Positions 41,869-50,930 are shown, counted from the stretch's first letter. The stretch is 64,000 nucleotides of DNA from Microvirga lupini (GCA_000517005.1 KI911965.1:35600-99599), one strand, 5' to 3'. Notes: generated by a model not told the origin, from the sequence alone. Numbers and translations are program-made.

Positions 41869-43065
41869 TTAGCGACGGGAATTGCGCCCTTCCGCGACGA
41901 CGAAGTTGAACAGCTCTTCTCTGGGTTCGACACCGAGGCCGGCGCCCGTCGGCACGGTATAATGTCCCTTTGCGCAGCCCATGTCGCCATCCGTAAAGCC
42001 GAGATTCCGATCAAAGACGGAGTGTTGGTACTCGTGATAAGGAACACGCTGAAGGGCCGATGAGGTCACAAGGCTTGCCGCCATGAAGATGCCGACGCTG
42101 ATGGATGCGTGCGGGATCGTGTTGATGTGGAAGGTCTGCGCCATCCGGCCGATCTGAATGAACTCGCTGATGCCCGTATGACCGATCTCGGGCTGGATCA
42201 CACCCATGCAGCGGGCTTCCAGCCTTGGGCGATATTCGTAGACGGTCCGCCATTCCTCCCCGAGCGCCAGGGGTACACCGATGCTCCGCGCGACCCGGGC
42301 CTGTCCTTCCAGGTCCTCCGGCTGGCAGGGCGCTTCGGCGAAGTAGAGGTTCGACGCCTCAAGTCGTCGGATGAGACGAACGGCCTCCGAGGCTTCGAAT
42401 TTCCAATGCAGGTCGACCATGAGGTCGATGTCCGGACCAACCGCCTCACGTAGGGCGAGCATATCCTGGACAATCCCCTCATCGGACACGACGGCCGCGA
42501 ACTTAATGCCACGATAGCCCTTCGCCACCCATTCGACGGCAAGATCGCAGCGCTCCTGCAAGGTGGCCCGCGGCAGCCCCGAGACATAGGCGGGAATCGT
42601 GGAATGCCGCCGCCCACCGAGAAGAGTAGAGATGGAAACGCCAAGATTCTTGCCGGCCAGATCCCAGAGCGCAATGTCGACACCAGCGAGAGCATCCACA
42701 TAATATCCGCCGAAGAATCCACGCACCCGCATGAGATCATAGAGATCCTCATGGATCACGACCGCATCGCCGGGGTCGCGTCCGATGATGACGGGACCAA
42801 GAACGTCATCGATGATGGCCTTCGTGGCTTCGGGTGCCACGATCCCATAGCACTCACCCCAGCCGACGCGCCCGCTCTCGCCGGTCACCTTGATGAGCAG
42901 GGTCATGTCCGTGGAGGGATAGATCGTGCGATTGCCCTTGCGCACGAGGTAACCGCGCTCGTTGATGCGCTCTCCCTTCTTCAGAGGTCCCAAGTAGGGC
43001 ACCTCGCGCGGAATGGAGATGATGAAGGTCTCGATCTTGACGATGGCGTCGACTGAATTGCTCAT
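41869..43065 (-). CDS. enolase-superfamily dehydratase (MR/MLE)
   Basis: The 398-residue protein has the mandelate racemase/muconate lactonising enzyme layout: an N-terminal capping domain to about residue 130 and a barrel domain. Barrel marks are GYRGIKFAA (catalytic Lys strand), DIDLMVDLHWKF (metal Asp), YFAEAPCQPED (metal Glu), LALGEEWRT (metal Glu) and NTIPHASISVG (catalytic His). Such enzymes dehydrate sugar acids to 2-keto-3-deoxy acids. The exact sugar acid cannot be told. It is the last gene of the transporter operon, 6 bases after the DapA-family gene. Confidence 0.85.
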   Translation of the reverse strand: MSNSVDAIVKIETFIISIPREVPYLGPLKKGERINERGYLVRKGNRTIYPSTDMTLLIKVTGESGRVGWGECYGIVAPEATKAIIDDVLGPVIIGRDPGDAVVIHEDLYDLMRVRGFFGGYYVDALAGVDIALWDLAGKNLGVSISTLLGGRRHSTIPAYVSGLPRATLQERCDLAVEWVAKGYRGIKFAAVVSDEGIVQDMLALREAVGPDIDLMVDLHWKFEASEAVRLIRRLEASNLYFAEAPCQPEDLEGQARVARSIGVPLALGEEWRTVYEYRPRLEARCMGVIQPEIGHTGISEFIQIGRMAQTFHINTIPHASISVGIFMAASLVTSSALQRVPYHEYQHSVFDRNLGFTDGDMGCAKGHYTVPTGAGLGVEPREELFNFVVAEGRNSRR

Positions 43066-43071
43066 GAGTGA

Positions 43072-43983
43072 TCAGACCGGACGGTGGTGCTTGTAGGGAA
43101 GCACTGCCTCCTGAAGGAGGAGAGACAGCTCGGCACGGTCCCCTTCGTCGAACTTGGGTCCCTTGCCGCGGACGAAAGTGTTCCGGATCACCCCGCGTCG
43201 ACGCAGGACTTCCTTGGTCATATGCATCCGGAAGATCGCCTGGAAGTTCAGAAGGGGCAGAGACGCGGAATAGAGTTTCCGCGCGGTTGCGATGTCGCCC
43301 TCGCGCCAGGACTTCATCATCATGGCATGAATATCGGCCAGCTCGCAGGCCGGCATGGTGCCTGCCGCGCCGCGCGCCATCTCGTCCATCACATAGCGTC
43401 CCCCTGCCCCGCCGAAGATGGCATCCACCGAGCCGCCTGCGGCGTTCTTGATGCGCGTGAGGTGCTGGCCGCAGGGAGGCGTTTCCTCCTTGACGTAACG
43501 GATCATGTCGACAGCGGAGGCGACTGCAGCCACCTCCTCCGGGGTCAATCCGGCACCGATGGGCTTCGGCTGGTTCTGCAGCATGATCGGAATGCCGGCA
43601 TCGGCGGCAACCTCCTGGAAATACTCGGTCTGCGCTTCGATCGAATTCCCGAGGTGTCCGGGCGCCATCACCATCGCGGCAGCGGCGCCGATCTCGGCCG
43701 CATGAGCAACGTGACGGGCAGCGACTGTGGGATCGGGATCACTCGCACCGATGATGATGGGGATGCGGTTGTCGATCTCACGAGCCAGAAGATCGACCTG
43801 ACGCCGCCGCTCCTCTTCGCTGAGCGTGTCCACCTCACTGGCAACACCCGGATAGACAACGCCATCGACGGCGCTCTCGAGAGCAAAGCGGATGATCGCC
43901 ATGAAGTCGGTTTCATCGATGGCTCCATTGGAGCGGAAAGGAGTCGGAAGAACCGGAAATGCACCGAAAAGCGGGGTCTTCAT
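43072..43983 (-). CDS. DapA-family aldolase/dehydratase
   Basis: The 303-residue TIM-barrel protein belongs to the dihydrodipicolinate synthase/N-acetylneuraminate lyase family. The Schiff-base Lys is visible as K165 in MIRYVKEETPP. The usual YNxP is LQNQP, with Q136 where the catalytic Tyr stands, and the usual GTTGE is GVASE. It therefore probably has a different chemistry from DapA, for example cleavage or dehydration of a 2-keto-3-deoxy sugar acid made by the adjacent dehydratase. The start overlaps the permease stop as ATGA. Confidence 0.83.
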   Translation of the reverse strand: MKTPLFGAFPVLPTPFRSNGAIDETDFMAIIRFALESAVDGVVYPGVASEVDTLSEEERRRQVDLLAREIDNRIPIIIGASDPDPTVAARHVAHAAEIGAAAAMVMAPGHLGNSIEAQTEYFQEVAADAGIPIMLQNQPKPIGAGLTPEEVAAVASAVDMIRYVKEETPPCGQHLTRIKNAAGGSVDAIFGGAGGRYVMDEMARGAAGTMPACELADIHAMMMKSWREGDIATARKLYSASLPLLNFQAIFRMHMTKEVLRRRGVIRNTFVRGKGPKFDEGDRAELSLLLQEAVLPYKHHRPV

Positions 43984-44816
43984 TTAACAGCTCCTGCCGT
44001 AACGCCTTGGATGAAGTATCGCTGAAGGAAGAGGAATGCGGCCACGATGGGCGCCGATGCCAGAAGGGATGCCGCCATGGCGCCGCCCCAATCCGAATTG
44101 ACCTCGTTCAAATAGGTGAGCAGCAGGCCGGGGCCGATGGTGCGCTTGTCGTCGGACACGATGAGAGTCATCGAATAGAGAAGGTCGTTCCACGACCACA
44201 TGAACGAATAGAGAAAGACCGTAACGATCGGCGGGATCGAAATCGGGATGACGATCGTGTGGAAGATGCGCAGATCGCTCGCTCCGTCCGCCCGCGCCGC
44301 CTCGATCAGTTCATCAGGCACCTGGGAGAAGTAGCTGTAGAGCATGTAGGTGGAAACCGGCAGGGCGAAGACGATGTAGCTCAGGATCAGTCCGGGGCGG
44401 GTGTCCAGCAGGCCGATCTCGCTCATGAGCGGATAGATGCTGATCAGGAGCAGGCCGAACGGGAACATCTGGGCCGAGAGCATGAAGAGCATCACCGGCT
44501 GCCGGCCCGCGAACCGGTACTTGGCGAAGCTGTAGCCGGCATAGAGCGCCAGAAGCGTATTGAGCGCTGCGCTTGATCCCGATGCGATCAGGCTGTTGAA
44601 CAGATACATCGGCAGCTTGCCGGTCGTCAGCGCGGTCACGAAATGCGTCAGCGTCGGCGCAAGCGGAAAAGGCGTCGGAACGATGCTGTAGAGCTCGGCA
44701 TTCGATTTGACCGACGAGATCACCAGCCAATAGAGCGGGAAGAACAGGAAGAGGCCGATCAGCGCAAGAAGCAGCCCGAAAACCACCTTGGAGACGGTGC
44801 TGGACAGATCGAACAT
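43980..44816 (-). CDS. carbohydrate ABC permease, MalG type
   Basis: The 278-residue membrane protein has six hydrophobic helices, beginning KVVFGLLLALIGLFLFFPLYWLVISSVKSNAELY. The cytoplasmic EAA loop reads EAARADGASDLRIFHTIVIPISIPPI and contacts the ATPase. It is the second permease of a sugar (CUT1) importer. It lies one base after the MalF-type gene and overlaps the DapA-family gene, in a tight operon. Confidence 0.92.
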   Translation of the reverse strand: MFDLSSTVSKVVFGLLLALIGLFLFFPLYWLVISSVKSNAELYSIVPTPFPLAPTLTHFVTALTTGKLPMYLFNSLIASGSSAALNTLLALYAGYSFAKYRFAGRQPVMLFMLSAQMFPFGLLLISIYPLMSEIGLLDTRPGLILSYIVFALPVSTYMLYSYFSQVPDELIEAARADGASDLRIFHTIVIPISIPPIVTVFLYSFMWSWNDLLYSMTLIVSDDKRTIGPGLLLTYLNEVNSDWGGAMAASLLASAPIVAAFLFLQRYFIQGVTAGAVK

Positions 44817-44817
44817 G

Positions 44818-45759
44818 TCAGGCGCCTTTCACCAGCATGCGCAGGTACAGGAAGGCGGGCGGCAGCAGGGTCGCCACCCAGAGCACGCCGATGGCGGAGG
44901 CGAAACCGACATCCCATTGCTCGAAGGCGCGGCGATAGACCTCCACCGAGAGAACGGCGGTCGCGCGGACCGGCCCGCCGCCGGTCAAGGCATAGATCGT
45001 ATCGAATTGTTGCAGATTGCCGATGACGCCGAGCACCACGACGACGATCAGGACCGGGCGGAGATGCGGAAGAACGTGATCGCGCAGGATCGCCCAATTG
45101 TTGGCGCCGTCGACCCGGGCCGCATCGACCTGCTCACGGTCCATGTTCTGCAGCCCGGCCAGGAAGAATGCCATGAAGAGCGGGATCGACAGCCAGATCT
45201 TGGTGATGATCACGGCGATCATGGCTCCGGTCGAGGTGGAGAGCCAGGCCTGCGGCATGTCGATAAAGCCGAGTTCCATGAGGAACGCGTTCAGCACGCC
45301 ATAGCGACTGTTGAAGATCCACCCCCAGATGAAGGCGCTCACCGTGCTCGGCAGAACCCAGGGAAGAAGCGACATGGAGCGCAGCAATCCCCGGCCGCGA
45401 AACGGCTGGTTCAGGATCAGCGCCCAGCCAAGACCGAGGATAAGCGTCCCCGTCGTCGTGAAGAACACATAAATGGCAGTCGTGACGAAAGCCTGCCAGA
45501 CGTCCGGCGTCGCGGCGATCTTGGCGAAATTTCCCAGCCCATAGAAACGCGGCGCCGGCGTCTCGAGCGTGTACTCGAACAGGGACAATGCCAGCGCCTG
45601 AAGGAACGGGTAGAGGATGACGAGGCCGAAGGCGATGGCCGCCGGAGCTAAGAGCAGCATGCCGATTCGGCGCTGCCCGGCTTTCAGCCCGCCACGGACG
45701 GCATGCGGCGAAACTTTAGCCGGTGCGGGGGCTGATGTGATCTCGGCGGCAAGACTCAT
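44818..45759 (-). CDS. carbohydrate ABC permease, MalF type
   Basis: The 313-residue membrane protein has six helices, starting IGMLLLAPAAIAFGLVILYPFLQALALSLF. The EAA-like loop reads DAARVDGANNWAILRDHVLPHLRPVLIVVVV. It pairs with the MalG-type subunit. The ribosome site is weak, and a strong hairpin precedes it (45795-45828), so its level is probably lower than that of the binding protein. Confidence 0.92.
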   Translation of the reverse strand: MSLAAEITSAPAPAKVSPHAVRGGLKAGQRRIGMLLLAPAAIAFGLVILYPFLQALALSLFEYTLETPAPRFYGLGNFAKIAATPDVWQAFVTTAIYVFFTTTGTLILGLGWALILNQPFRGRGLLRSMSLLPWVLPSTVSAFIWGWIFNSRYGVLNAFLMELGFIDMPQAWLSTSTGAMIAVIITKIWLSIPLFMAFFLAGLQNMDREQVDAARVDGANNWAILRDHVLPHLRPVLIVVVVLGVIGNLQQFDTIYALTGGGPVRATAVLSVEVYRRAFEQWDVGFASAIGVLWVATLLPPAFLYLRMLVKGA

Positions 45760-45794
45760 GGGGTCATCACATGCAAAGAAAGATGAAGGAGAGT

Positions 45795-45828
45795 TCGGCT
45801 GGCCGCGCCAAGGCGCGCAGCCAGCCGA
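45795..45828 (-). terminator. hairpin after sugar-binding-protein gene
   Basis: TCGGCTGGC (45795-45803) pairs with GCCAGCCGA (45820-45828), and GCGCC pairs with GGCGC inside (45805-45816). It starts 6 bases past the stop of the binding-protein gene and has no U-tract. It fits a 3' stabiliser or partial terminator giving more binding protein than permease. Confidence 0.6.
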
Positions 45829-45833
45829 GAGGG

Positions 45834-47120
45834 TCAGTTCTGCTTGTTGACATTCGCCATGGAGGTCTCAAGGCGCTTTTGCATCGCCTGGATCGCGTCT
45901 TCGGCGCTCTTCTGACCGAGCAACGCACCCTGCGCCTCTTCACCGATGATCTGCGTCAGCTCGGCGGCGTTCGGCCAGATGCCGACCTCGTTGCGGCGCG
46001 GATTGCCTGCGGCCTTGGCCCAAGCCGTCAGGTATGCATCTCCTGTCACCTTCGGATTGGCACGGGCGGACTTCGTCACCGGCAGGGCGCTCTGCTCGAG
46101 CGGGAACTTGGATTGCGCCTCATCGGAGGTCAGGTAGGTGATGAACTGGCTCGCCGGCGCATCGGCCTTCGCCTTGCCGTCGGACGAAAACTGGACCAGC
46201 AGATGACCCCACTGGATGGAAGCGGGTTCCTTTCCGGCGATGGCCACCGGTGTCGCCAGAGGCAGAACATTGGCGTCGAAGGCCGGCCCCTGACCGGAGA
46301 AACTGCGCAGATGCGTTCTTGCCTGAGGCGCGTCGAAGAAGAAGGCTGAAGCGCCTTGGGCGACGAGGCGGCGAGCGTCGGGCCGGTCGATCTCGGGAGC
46401 CGCAAGGCGGTCCTTCATCAGGCCGACCATGAAGCCGAGCGCCTTCTTGCCGGCATCTCCATTGCCGATCTTCACCTTGCCCTGCTCGTCGATGATTTCA
46501 CCGCCGAAGGTCCAGGTCCAGATCATGAAATCGAGCAGGATCGAACCGTTGTTCTTGGTCGCCATAGTGTAGGGCACCGAGTTCGGCACCTTATCGCGAA
46601 CGGCCACCAGAGCGTTCCGGAATTCCTCGATAGTCGTCGGCGTCTTCGTCACGCCGGCCTTTTCCAGCACCGCCTTGTTGGCGATCAGGCCGATGGAGCC
46701 GGAGATGAGCGGCAGAGCGTATTGCTTGGAGCCGATCTGCCCCATGGCAAGGGCATCCGGAGCGAACATCGCGGCGAGCTTGTCCTTGCCATAGACCTCA
46801 TTCAGGTCGACGAGGCCGGCGACATTGGCGAAGCTCGGAAGCCAGCGCTCGGAGAGTTGAGCCACACTCGGCAGAGTCTTGGAACGCGCCCGGAGAAAAA
46901 TGTTCTTCTGCATGTCGCCCCAGGCATAGCCCAGCGGCTCGACGGTGAGCTTGGTCTGCGCCTCGAATCCCTTGAGCAACGCTTCAACGGAAGGCTTGGC
47001 GGCCTCTTCCGCATAACTGAAGCTCATGAAGCTGACATCGGCGGCTTTCGCGGCTTGACCCGACAGGCCAAGTCCGACTGCCATCACCGCGGCTGAAGCC
47101 ATCGATTTGAATTGTTTCAT
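45834..47120 (-). CDS. sugar ABC extracellular binding protein
   Basis: The 428-residue protein has a signal peptide (MKQFKSMASAAVMAVGLGLSGQAAKA, about 26 residues) and the SBP_bac_1 fold: VEALLKGFEAQTKLTVEPLGYAWGDMQKN, GVTKTPTTIEEFRNALVAVRDKVPNSVPY and AQGASAFFFDAPQA. It binds a mono- or oligosaccharide or a sugar derivative. The ATG at 47120 has GGGAGGA 8 bases upstream. Imperfect ATATGG/CCATAT arms at 47135-47155 precede it. Confidence 0.92.
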   Translation of the reverse strand: MKQFKSMASAAVMAVGLGLSGQAAKAADVSFMSFSYAEEAAKPSVEALLKGFEAQTKLTVEPLGYAWGDMQKNIFLRARSKTLPSVAQLSERWLPSFANVAGLVDLNEVYGKDKLAAMFAPDALAMGQIGSKQYALPLISGSIGLIANKAVLEKAGVTKTPTTIEEFRNALVAVRDKVPNSVPYTMATKNNGSILLDFMIWTWTFGGEIIDEQGKVKIGNGDAGKKALGFMVGLMKDRLAAPEIDRPDARRLVAQGASAFFFDAPQARTHLRSFSGQGPAFDANVLPLATPVAIAGKEPASIQWGHLLVQFSSDGKAKADAPASQFITYLTSDEAQSKFPLEQSALPVTKSARANPKVTGDAYLTAWAKAAGNPRRNEVGIWPNAAELTQIIGEEAQGALLGQKSAEDAIQAMQKRLETSMANVNKQN

Positions 47121-47191
47121 CGTTCTTCCTCCCGATATGGAGCAAAGCCCCATATTCCTGCGCACATGTTTTCCTTAAGGGCGGTTGTGCG

Positions 47192-47998
47192 CTAGACCAC
47201 CCCTCCGTCGACGATGAATGTCTGCGCGGTCACGAGACGTGAGTCGTCGGCAGCAAGCCAGAGCGCCATCCGGGCGATGTCCGGAGGCAGGAGATGTTCC
47301 TTGAGGCACTGTACCTCGAGATATTCCGAGAACTTGCCCTGATAGATGCGCTTGGCCCGCTCTACCTGGCGCTCAGTCAGAACCCAGCCGGGAGCGATGG
47401 AATTGACGCGGATGTTGCGCTCGCCGACCTCGCGGGCGAGCGATTTGGTCAAGCCCATGATGGCGGATTTCGCCGTCGTATAGAAGATCAGTCCGGCGGC
47501 ACCGCGCATCCAGGAGATCGATCCCATGTTGATGATGGATCCACCTCCGGCCCGGGCCATGTCGGCGATCACCGCCTGCGCGGCAAAGAACTGGTGGCGC
47601 AGGTTCGTCTGGAAGCGCTCATCCCAATATTCGGGCGTCACGTCCTCAAGGGGCATTCGATCATCATTGCCGGCATTGTTGACCAGAACCCGAACCGGCC
47701 CGATCCTTTCCGAAAGTGCGCTTATCGCAGAACGAAGCGCTCCGATATCGCGCAGGTCCACTGCCTCGTAGTGCAGCTGGTTGCCTGTCGCCGCTCCAAT
47801 GCGCCGCGCCGTCTCACTCGCGTAATCCGAATCGAGTTCGATGAAGCCGACATGAGCGCCTTGGGTGCAAAAGTGCTCAACCAGGGAGGCGCCGATTCCG
47901 GAACCGCCTCCGGTGATCAGAACGCCCTTCCCCTTCAGGCTCGGATAGACGGCGCCATCCACCGTCACACGCGGGATGAGTTCGGGATGAATGCTCAT
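47192..47998 (-). CDS. SDR family sugar dehydrogenase-like
   Basis: The 268-residue classical SDR has the cofactor loop VLITGGGSGIGASLVEHF, an acidic residue after strand 2 (GFIELDSD, pointing to NAD), LVNNAG, the catalytic INMGSISWMRG and FYTTAKSA (Ser, Tyr-x3-Lys) and RVNSIAPGW. In this operon it most likely oxidises the imported sugar to its lactone, which the SMP-30 half of the regulator fusion could open. The start overlaps the ATPase gene stop as ATGA. Confidence 0.87.
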   Translation of the reverse strand: MSIHPELIPRVTVDGAVYPSLKGKGVLITGGGSGIGASLVEHFCTQGAHVGFIELDSDYASETARRIGAATGNQLHYEAVDLRDIGALRSAISALSERIGPVRVLVNNAGNDDRMPLEDVTPEYWDERFQTNLRHQFFAAQAVIADMARAGGGSIINMGSISWMRGAAGLIFYTTAKSAIMGLTKSLAREVGERNIRVNSIAPGWVLTERQVERAKRIYQGKFSEYLEVQCLKEHLLPPDIARMALWLAADDSRLVTAQTFIVDGGVV

Positions 47999-49092
47999 GC
48001 TGCGTTCCTCGCCATCGGCTTGGCGGAAACAAGCGTCCGTCCGTCTGCCGAGAATACATGCACCGCATCCGGATTGACCGAGATGCCCACATGCTCGCCC
48101 TGACGTATCGGTCGCTCACCGTCGAGGCGCACGACGATCATCTCTTCCGTGCCTTCGAGCGCTACGTAGGCATAAGTGTCGCTGCCGAGATGCTCGGTCA
48201 TGACGATCTTGCCGTCCAAGACATTGCTGCCGCCTGGCGCGCAGAGTTCAAGATGTTCGGGACGCACGCCGATCTCGTTGGGAGCTTCCATAGGCAGCGT
48301 GTTCAGCGAGACGAACCCGCCATGCACCCGCACCCGTCCGCCTTCGAGGCGCTGCCCCTGGACGGACAGGAAATTCATCCGCGGGCTTCCGATGAAGCCC
48401 GCGACAAAGCGATTGACCGGAGCATTGTAGAGATCGAGCGGAGAGCCGATCTGCTCGACTTGGCCTGCATTGAGCACCACGATCTTGTCGGCAAGCGTCA
48501 TGGCCTCGATCTGATCATGCGTGACATAGATCATCGTGGTGCCGAGCCGCTCCTTCATGCGCGCAATCTCGATGCGCATCTCGACCCGGAGCGCGGCATC
48601 GAGATTGGAGAGAGGCTCGTCGAACAGGAAGATCTTCGGTTCACGAACGATGGCACGGCCGATGGCGACACGCTGACGCTGGCCGCCCGACAATTGGCGT
48701 GGCTTGCGATCCACATAATCGGAGATCCGCAGCACCTTCGCCGCCGCCTCGACCCGACGACGGATCTCTTCGCGCGGCGTGCCCGCCAGCTTCAGGGCAT
48801 AGCCCATGTTGTCGGCAACGGACATGTGCGGATAGAGCGCATAGGACTGGAACACCATGGCGATCCCGCGCTTGGCCGGAGGCACGTCGTTCACCACCTG
48901 ATCGTCGATGATCATCTGGCCCGACGAGATCTCGTCGAGCCCGCAGATCAGGCGCAGCAACGTGGATTTCCCGCATCCCGACGGACCGACGAAAGCAGTG
49001 AACTCACCGTCCTCGACCGTGAGGTCGATTCCTTTCAGTACATCGACATTACCGAACGATTTGCGGATCTGATGGAGTTCAAGTCTAGCCAT
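47995..49092 (-). CDS. sugar ABC ATPase, MalK/UgpC type
   Basis: The 365-residue ATPase has Walker A GPSGCGKST (about 36-44), FQSYALYPHMSVADNMGYALK, signature LSGGQRQRVAIGRAIV, Walker B IFLFDEPLSNLDAALR and the H-loop YVTHDQIEAMTLAD. C-terminal OB-fold (TOBE) repeats from about residue 240 include IGVRPEHLEL. It drives the MalF/MalG-type permease encoded downstream. It begins 28 bases after the IclR-SMP30 gene. Confidence 0.93.
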   Translation of the reverse strand: MARLELHQIRKSFGNVDVLKGIDLTVEDGEFTAFVGPSGCGKSTLLRLICGLDEISSGQMIIDDQVVNDVPPAKRGIAMVFQSYALYPHMSVADNMGYALKLAGTPREEIRRRVEAAAKVLRISDYVDRKPRQLSGGQRQRVAIGRAIVREPKIFLFDEPLSNLDAALRVEMRIEIARMKERLGTTMIYVTHDQIEAMTLADKIVVLNAGQVEQIGSPLDLYNAPVNRFVAGFIGSPRMNFLSVQGQRLEGGRVRVHGGFVSLNTLPMEAPNEIGVRPEHLELCAPGGSNVLDGKIVMTEHLGSDTYAYVALEGTEEMIVVRLDGERPIRQGEHVGISVNPDAVHVFSADGRTLVSAKPMARNAA

Positions 49093-49119
49093 GTCGATTG
49101 CGCACCCTTGCGATATCTG

Positions 49120-50841
49120 TCATCCGCCGAAGACGTTCTCGGGCAGTCCCTTGATGCCGGTCTCAATCGCAAAGACGCTTCCCGACAGGGGAGCATCGGC
49201 GATCTGCCCGGCGGACAGTCGGATGCGCGCGGAGGTCACGAAGAGCGTCTGCATGTCCGCGCCGCCGAACACGCAGCTTGTCGGGCGCGGCACGGGCAGG
49301 TTGATGACGCGTTCGACATGCCCGTCCGGGTCATAGCGCGTGACGCACCACCCATCCCAATGCGCGCTCCACACGAAGCCTTCGGCGTCGATCGTCAGTC
49401 CATCCGGCTTGCCCTCGCTCTCCGGCACGGTCACGAAGACGCGACGGTTCTCGATGGCGCCCGTCTCGCTGTCGAAATCGTAGACATAGATCGTCTGCTT
49501 CGCGGTGTCGGTGAAATAGAAAAGGCGGTCGTCGGGGCTCCAGCCGAGGCCGTTCGAGACATGGAAGCCTCGGTCCATCTGGTGAACGCGCCCGTCCGGA
49601 TCGAGCCGCCAGAGCGAGCCCTGGCCCGGCGTCGTGTCGATGGCGAGCGTGCCCGCCCAGAGCCGGCCGCGGCGGTCGCATTTCCCGTCATTGAAACGGT
49701 TTCCAGGACGATTGATCTCGGGCTGGGCGAGCACCGTGCTCTCGTTCTTCGCAAGATCGATGGCTCGCACCTCGCTCTGCATCCCGGCAATGAAGCCGCC
49801 CTGCTTGCGCGGGATAAGAAAGCTCGTCAGCTCGGGCATCGCCCAGGAGCGATAGGATCCCTTGACCGGGTCTCCGACACAGACGGATGGCGCAAGGATG
49901 TCGACGAAGTAGAGCTGCTGATCCTGGACGGACCAGTGAGGTCCCTCGCCCAGGAAGAGGCTCGCGGGGATGGCACAGCGCACGTCGTCCCGGTCGGCGC
50001 CGAGAGGTCGCGGGTTGATATTCAGCGACATCGCCACCTCGCCAATATTGCCGGAGATCCGCCGGGCTGCCTCGATGATATCGCGCCCGAGGGCATGGAG
50101 ACGCTCAGACGGCAACCGGAAGGACGGGCCGATGACGCCGATTGCGCCGAGGGGCTTGGCCTCGTGGTCCAGAATGGGCGCGGCCACGGAGCTGATGCCG
50201 ACATTCTGCTCGTCGATGGAGACCGCGTAGCCGCGGGCCTTGGTGAGGTCGAGCTGGCTGATCAGCTCGTTGAAATCCGCGATGGTGTTGGGCGTGAGGC
50301 GCTGCAGTTCGGTGTCGCCCAGAAGCCTGCGCCGCATTTCAAGTGAAAGATGTGCCAGGATCGCCTTGCCAAGACCACTGGCATAAGGTTTCGCTCGGCT
50401 ACCAACGCCATTGCTCAGGCGTACCGGTTGCGGCGCCTCACGCTGGTCGATGTAGAGGATCTCGTCCCCATCGAGGATGCCGAGGCGCACCGTCTCGCCG
50501 GTGAGATCCCGCAGCCGCTCCAGTTCGGGCTCGGCCGCGCCGCGCAGGTCGAAATCGTCCCAGACCCGATGCGCCCATTGAAACAGACGCGAGCCGAGGC
50601 GGTAGGTCTGATCCCGACTGTCGAGCTTCAGGAGCCGCTCGTCGACAAGCGCTTGGAGGATGCGGTGCAGCGTGCCCTTGGGCATGCCGGTCCCTTCCAA
50701 CAGATCCGTAAACCGGGGAGGCGCAGCGGCTGAGGCAACAAGCTCGAGGAGTTGAACGCCTCGCGTGAGCGCCTGCACGCCGGGAACCGGCCCGGAAGAG
50801 CCGACTTCGGCCTCATCGTCGATTTTCAGCTCGGCCTGCAT
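49120..50841 (-). CDS. IclR regulator fused to SMP-30 lactonase
   Basis: One uninterrupted frame of 573 residues joins two known folds. Residues about 20-275 form an IclR regulator: winged helix FTDLLEGTGMPKGTLHRILQALVDERLL, then an effector domain with ILYIDQREAPQPVRLSNGVGSRAKPYASGLGKAILA and GISSVAAPILDHEAKPLGAIGVIG. Residues about 290-573 form an SMP-30/gluconolactonase propeller with metal residues in LGEGPHW, NRFNDGK, SNGLGWSPDD and GKPDG. The second half would open a sugar lactone. The ATG at 50841 is chosen; a TTG at 50853 is in frame. A palindrome at 50914-50930 lies between it and the divergent dehydratase gene. Confidence 0.9.
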   Translation of the reverse strand: MQAELKIDDEAEVGSSGPVPGVQALTRGVQLLELVASAAAPPRFTDLLEGTGMPKGTLHRILQALVDERLLKLDSRDQTYRLGSRLFQWAHRVWDDFDLRGAAEPELERLRDLTGETVRLGILDGDEILYIDQREAPQPVRLSNGVGSRAKPYASGLGKAILAHLSLEMRRRLLGDTELQRLTPNTIADFNELISQLDLTKARGYAVSIDEQNVGISSVAAPILDHEAKPLGAIGVIGPSFRLPSERLHALGRDIIEAARRISGNIGEVAMSLNINPRPLGADRDDVRCAIPASLFLGEGPHWSVQDQQLYFVDILAPSVCVGDPVKGSYRSWAMPELTSFLIPRKQGGFIAGMQSEVRAIDLAKNESTVLAQPEINRPGNRFNDGKCDRRGRLWAGTLAIDTTPGQGSLWRLDPDGRVHQMDRGFHVSNGLGWSPDDRLFYFTDTAKQTIYVYDFDSETGAIENRRVFVTVPESEGKPDGLTIDAEGFVWSAHWDGWCVTRYDPDGHVERVINLPVPRPTSCVFGGADMQTLFVTSARIRLSAGQIADAPLSGSVFAIETGIKGLPENVFGG

Positions 50842-50913
50842 GCGTCCTATCAAAGCTCCGTCGAAAGGATGAGCCGGTTGCCCAATTGACCCTTCAGGAT
50901 GGCTCTGATTATG

Positions 50914-50930
50914 TTGGAACTCAGTTCCAA
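50914..50930. promoter_or_regulatory. IclR-type operator between divergent genes
   Basis: TTGGAAC (50914-50920) and GTTCCAA (50924-50930) are perfect complements around TCA, between the IclR-SMP30 gene and the dehydratase-dgoK genes. The shape (TGGAAC and GTTCCA halves) fits IclR-family operators. It lies 34 bases before the dehydratase start. Confidence 0.7.

Noticed and set aside
48058..50346. A 762-codon plus-strand open frame opposite the ATPase and fusion genes
   Set aside because: It runs opposite two well-defined genes in the complementary phase, and the protein is His/Arg/Asp-rich without motifs.
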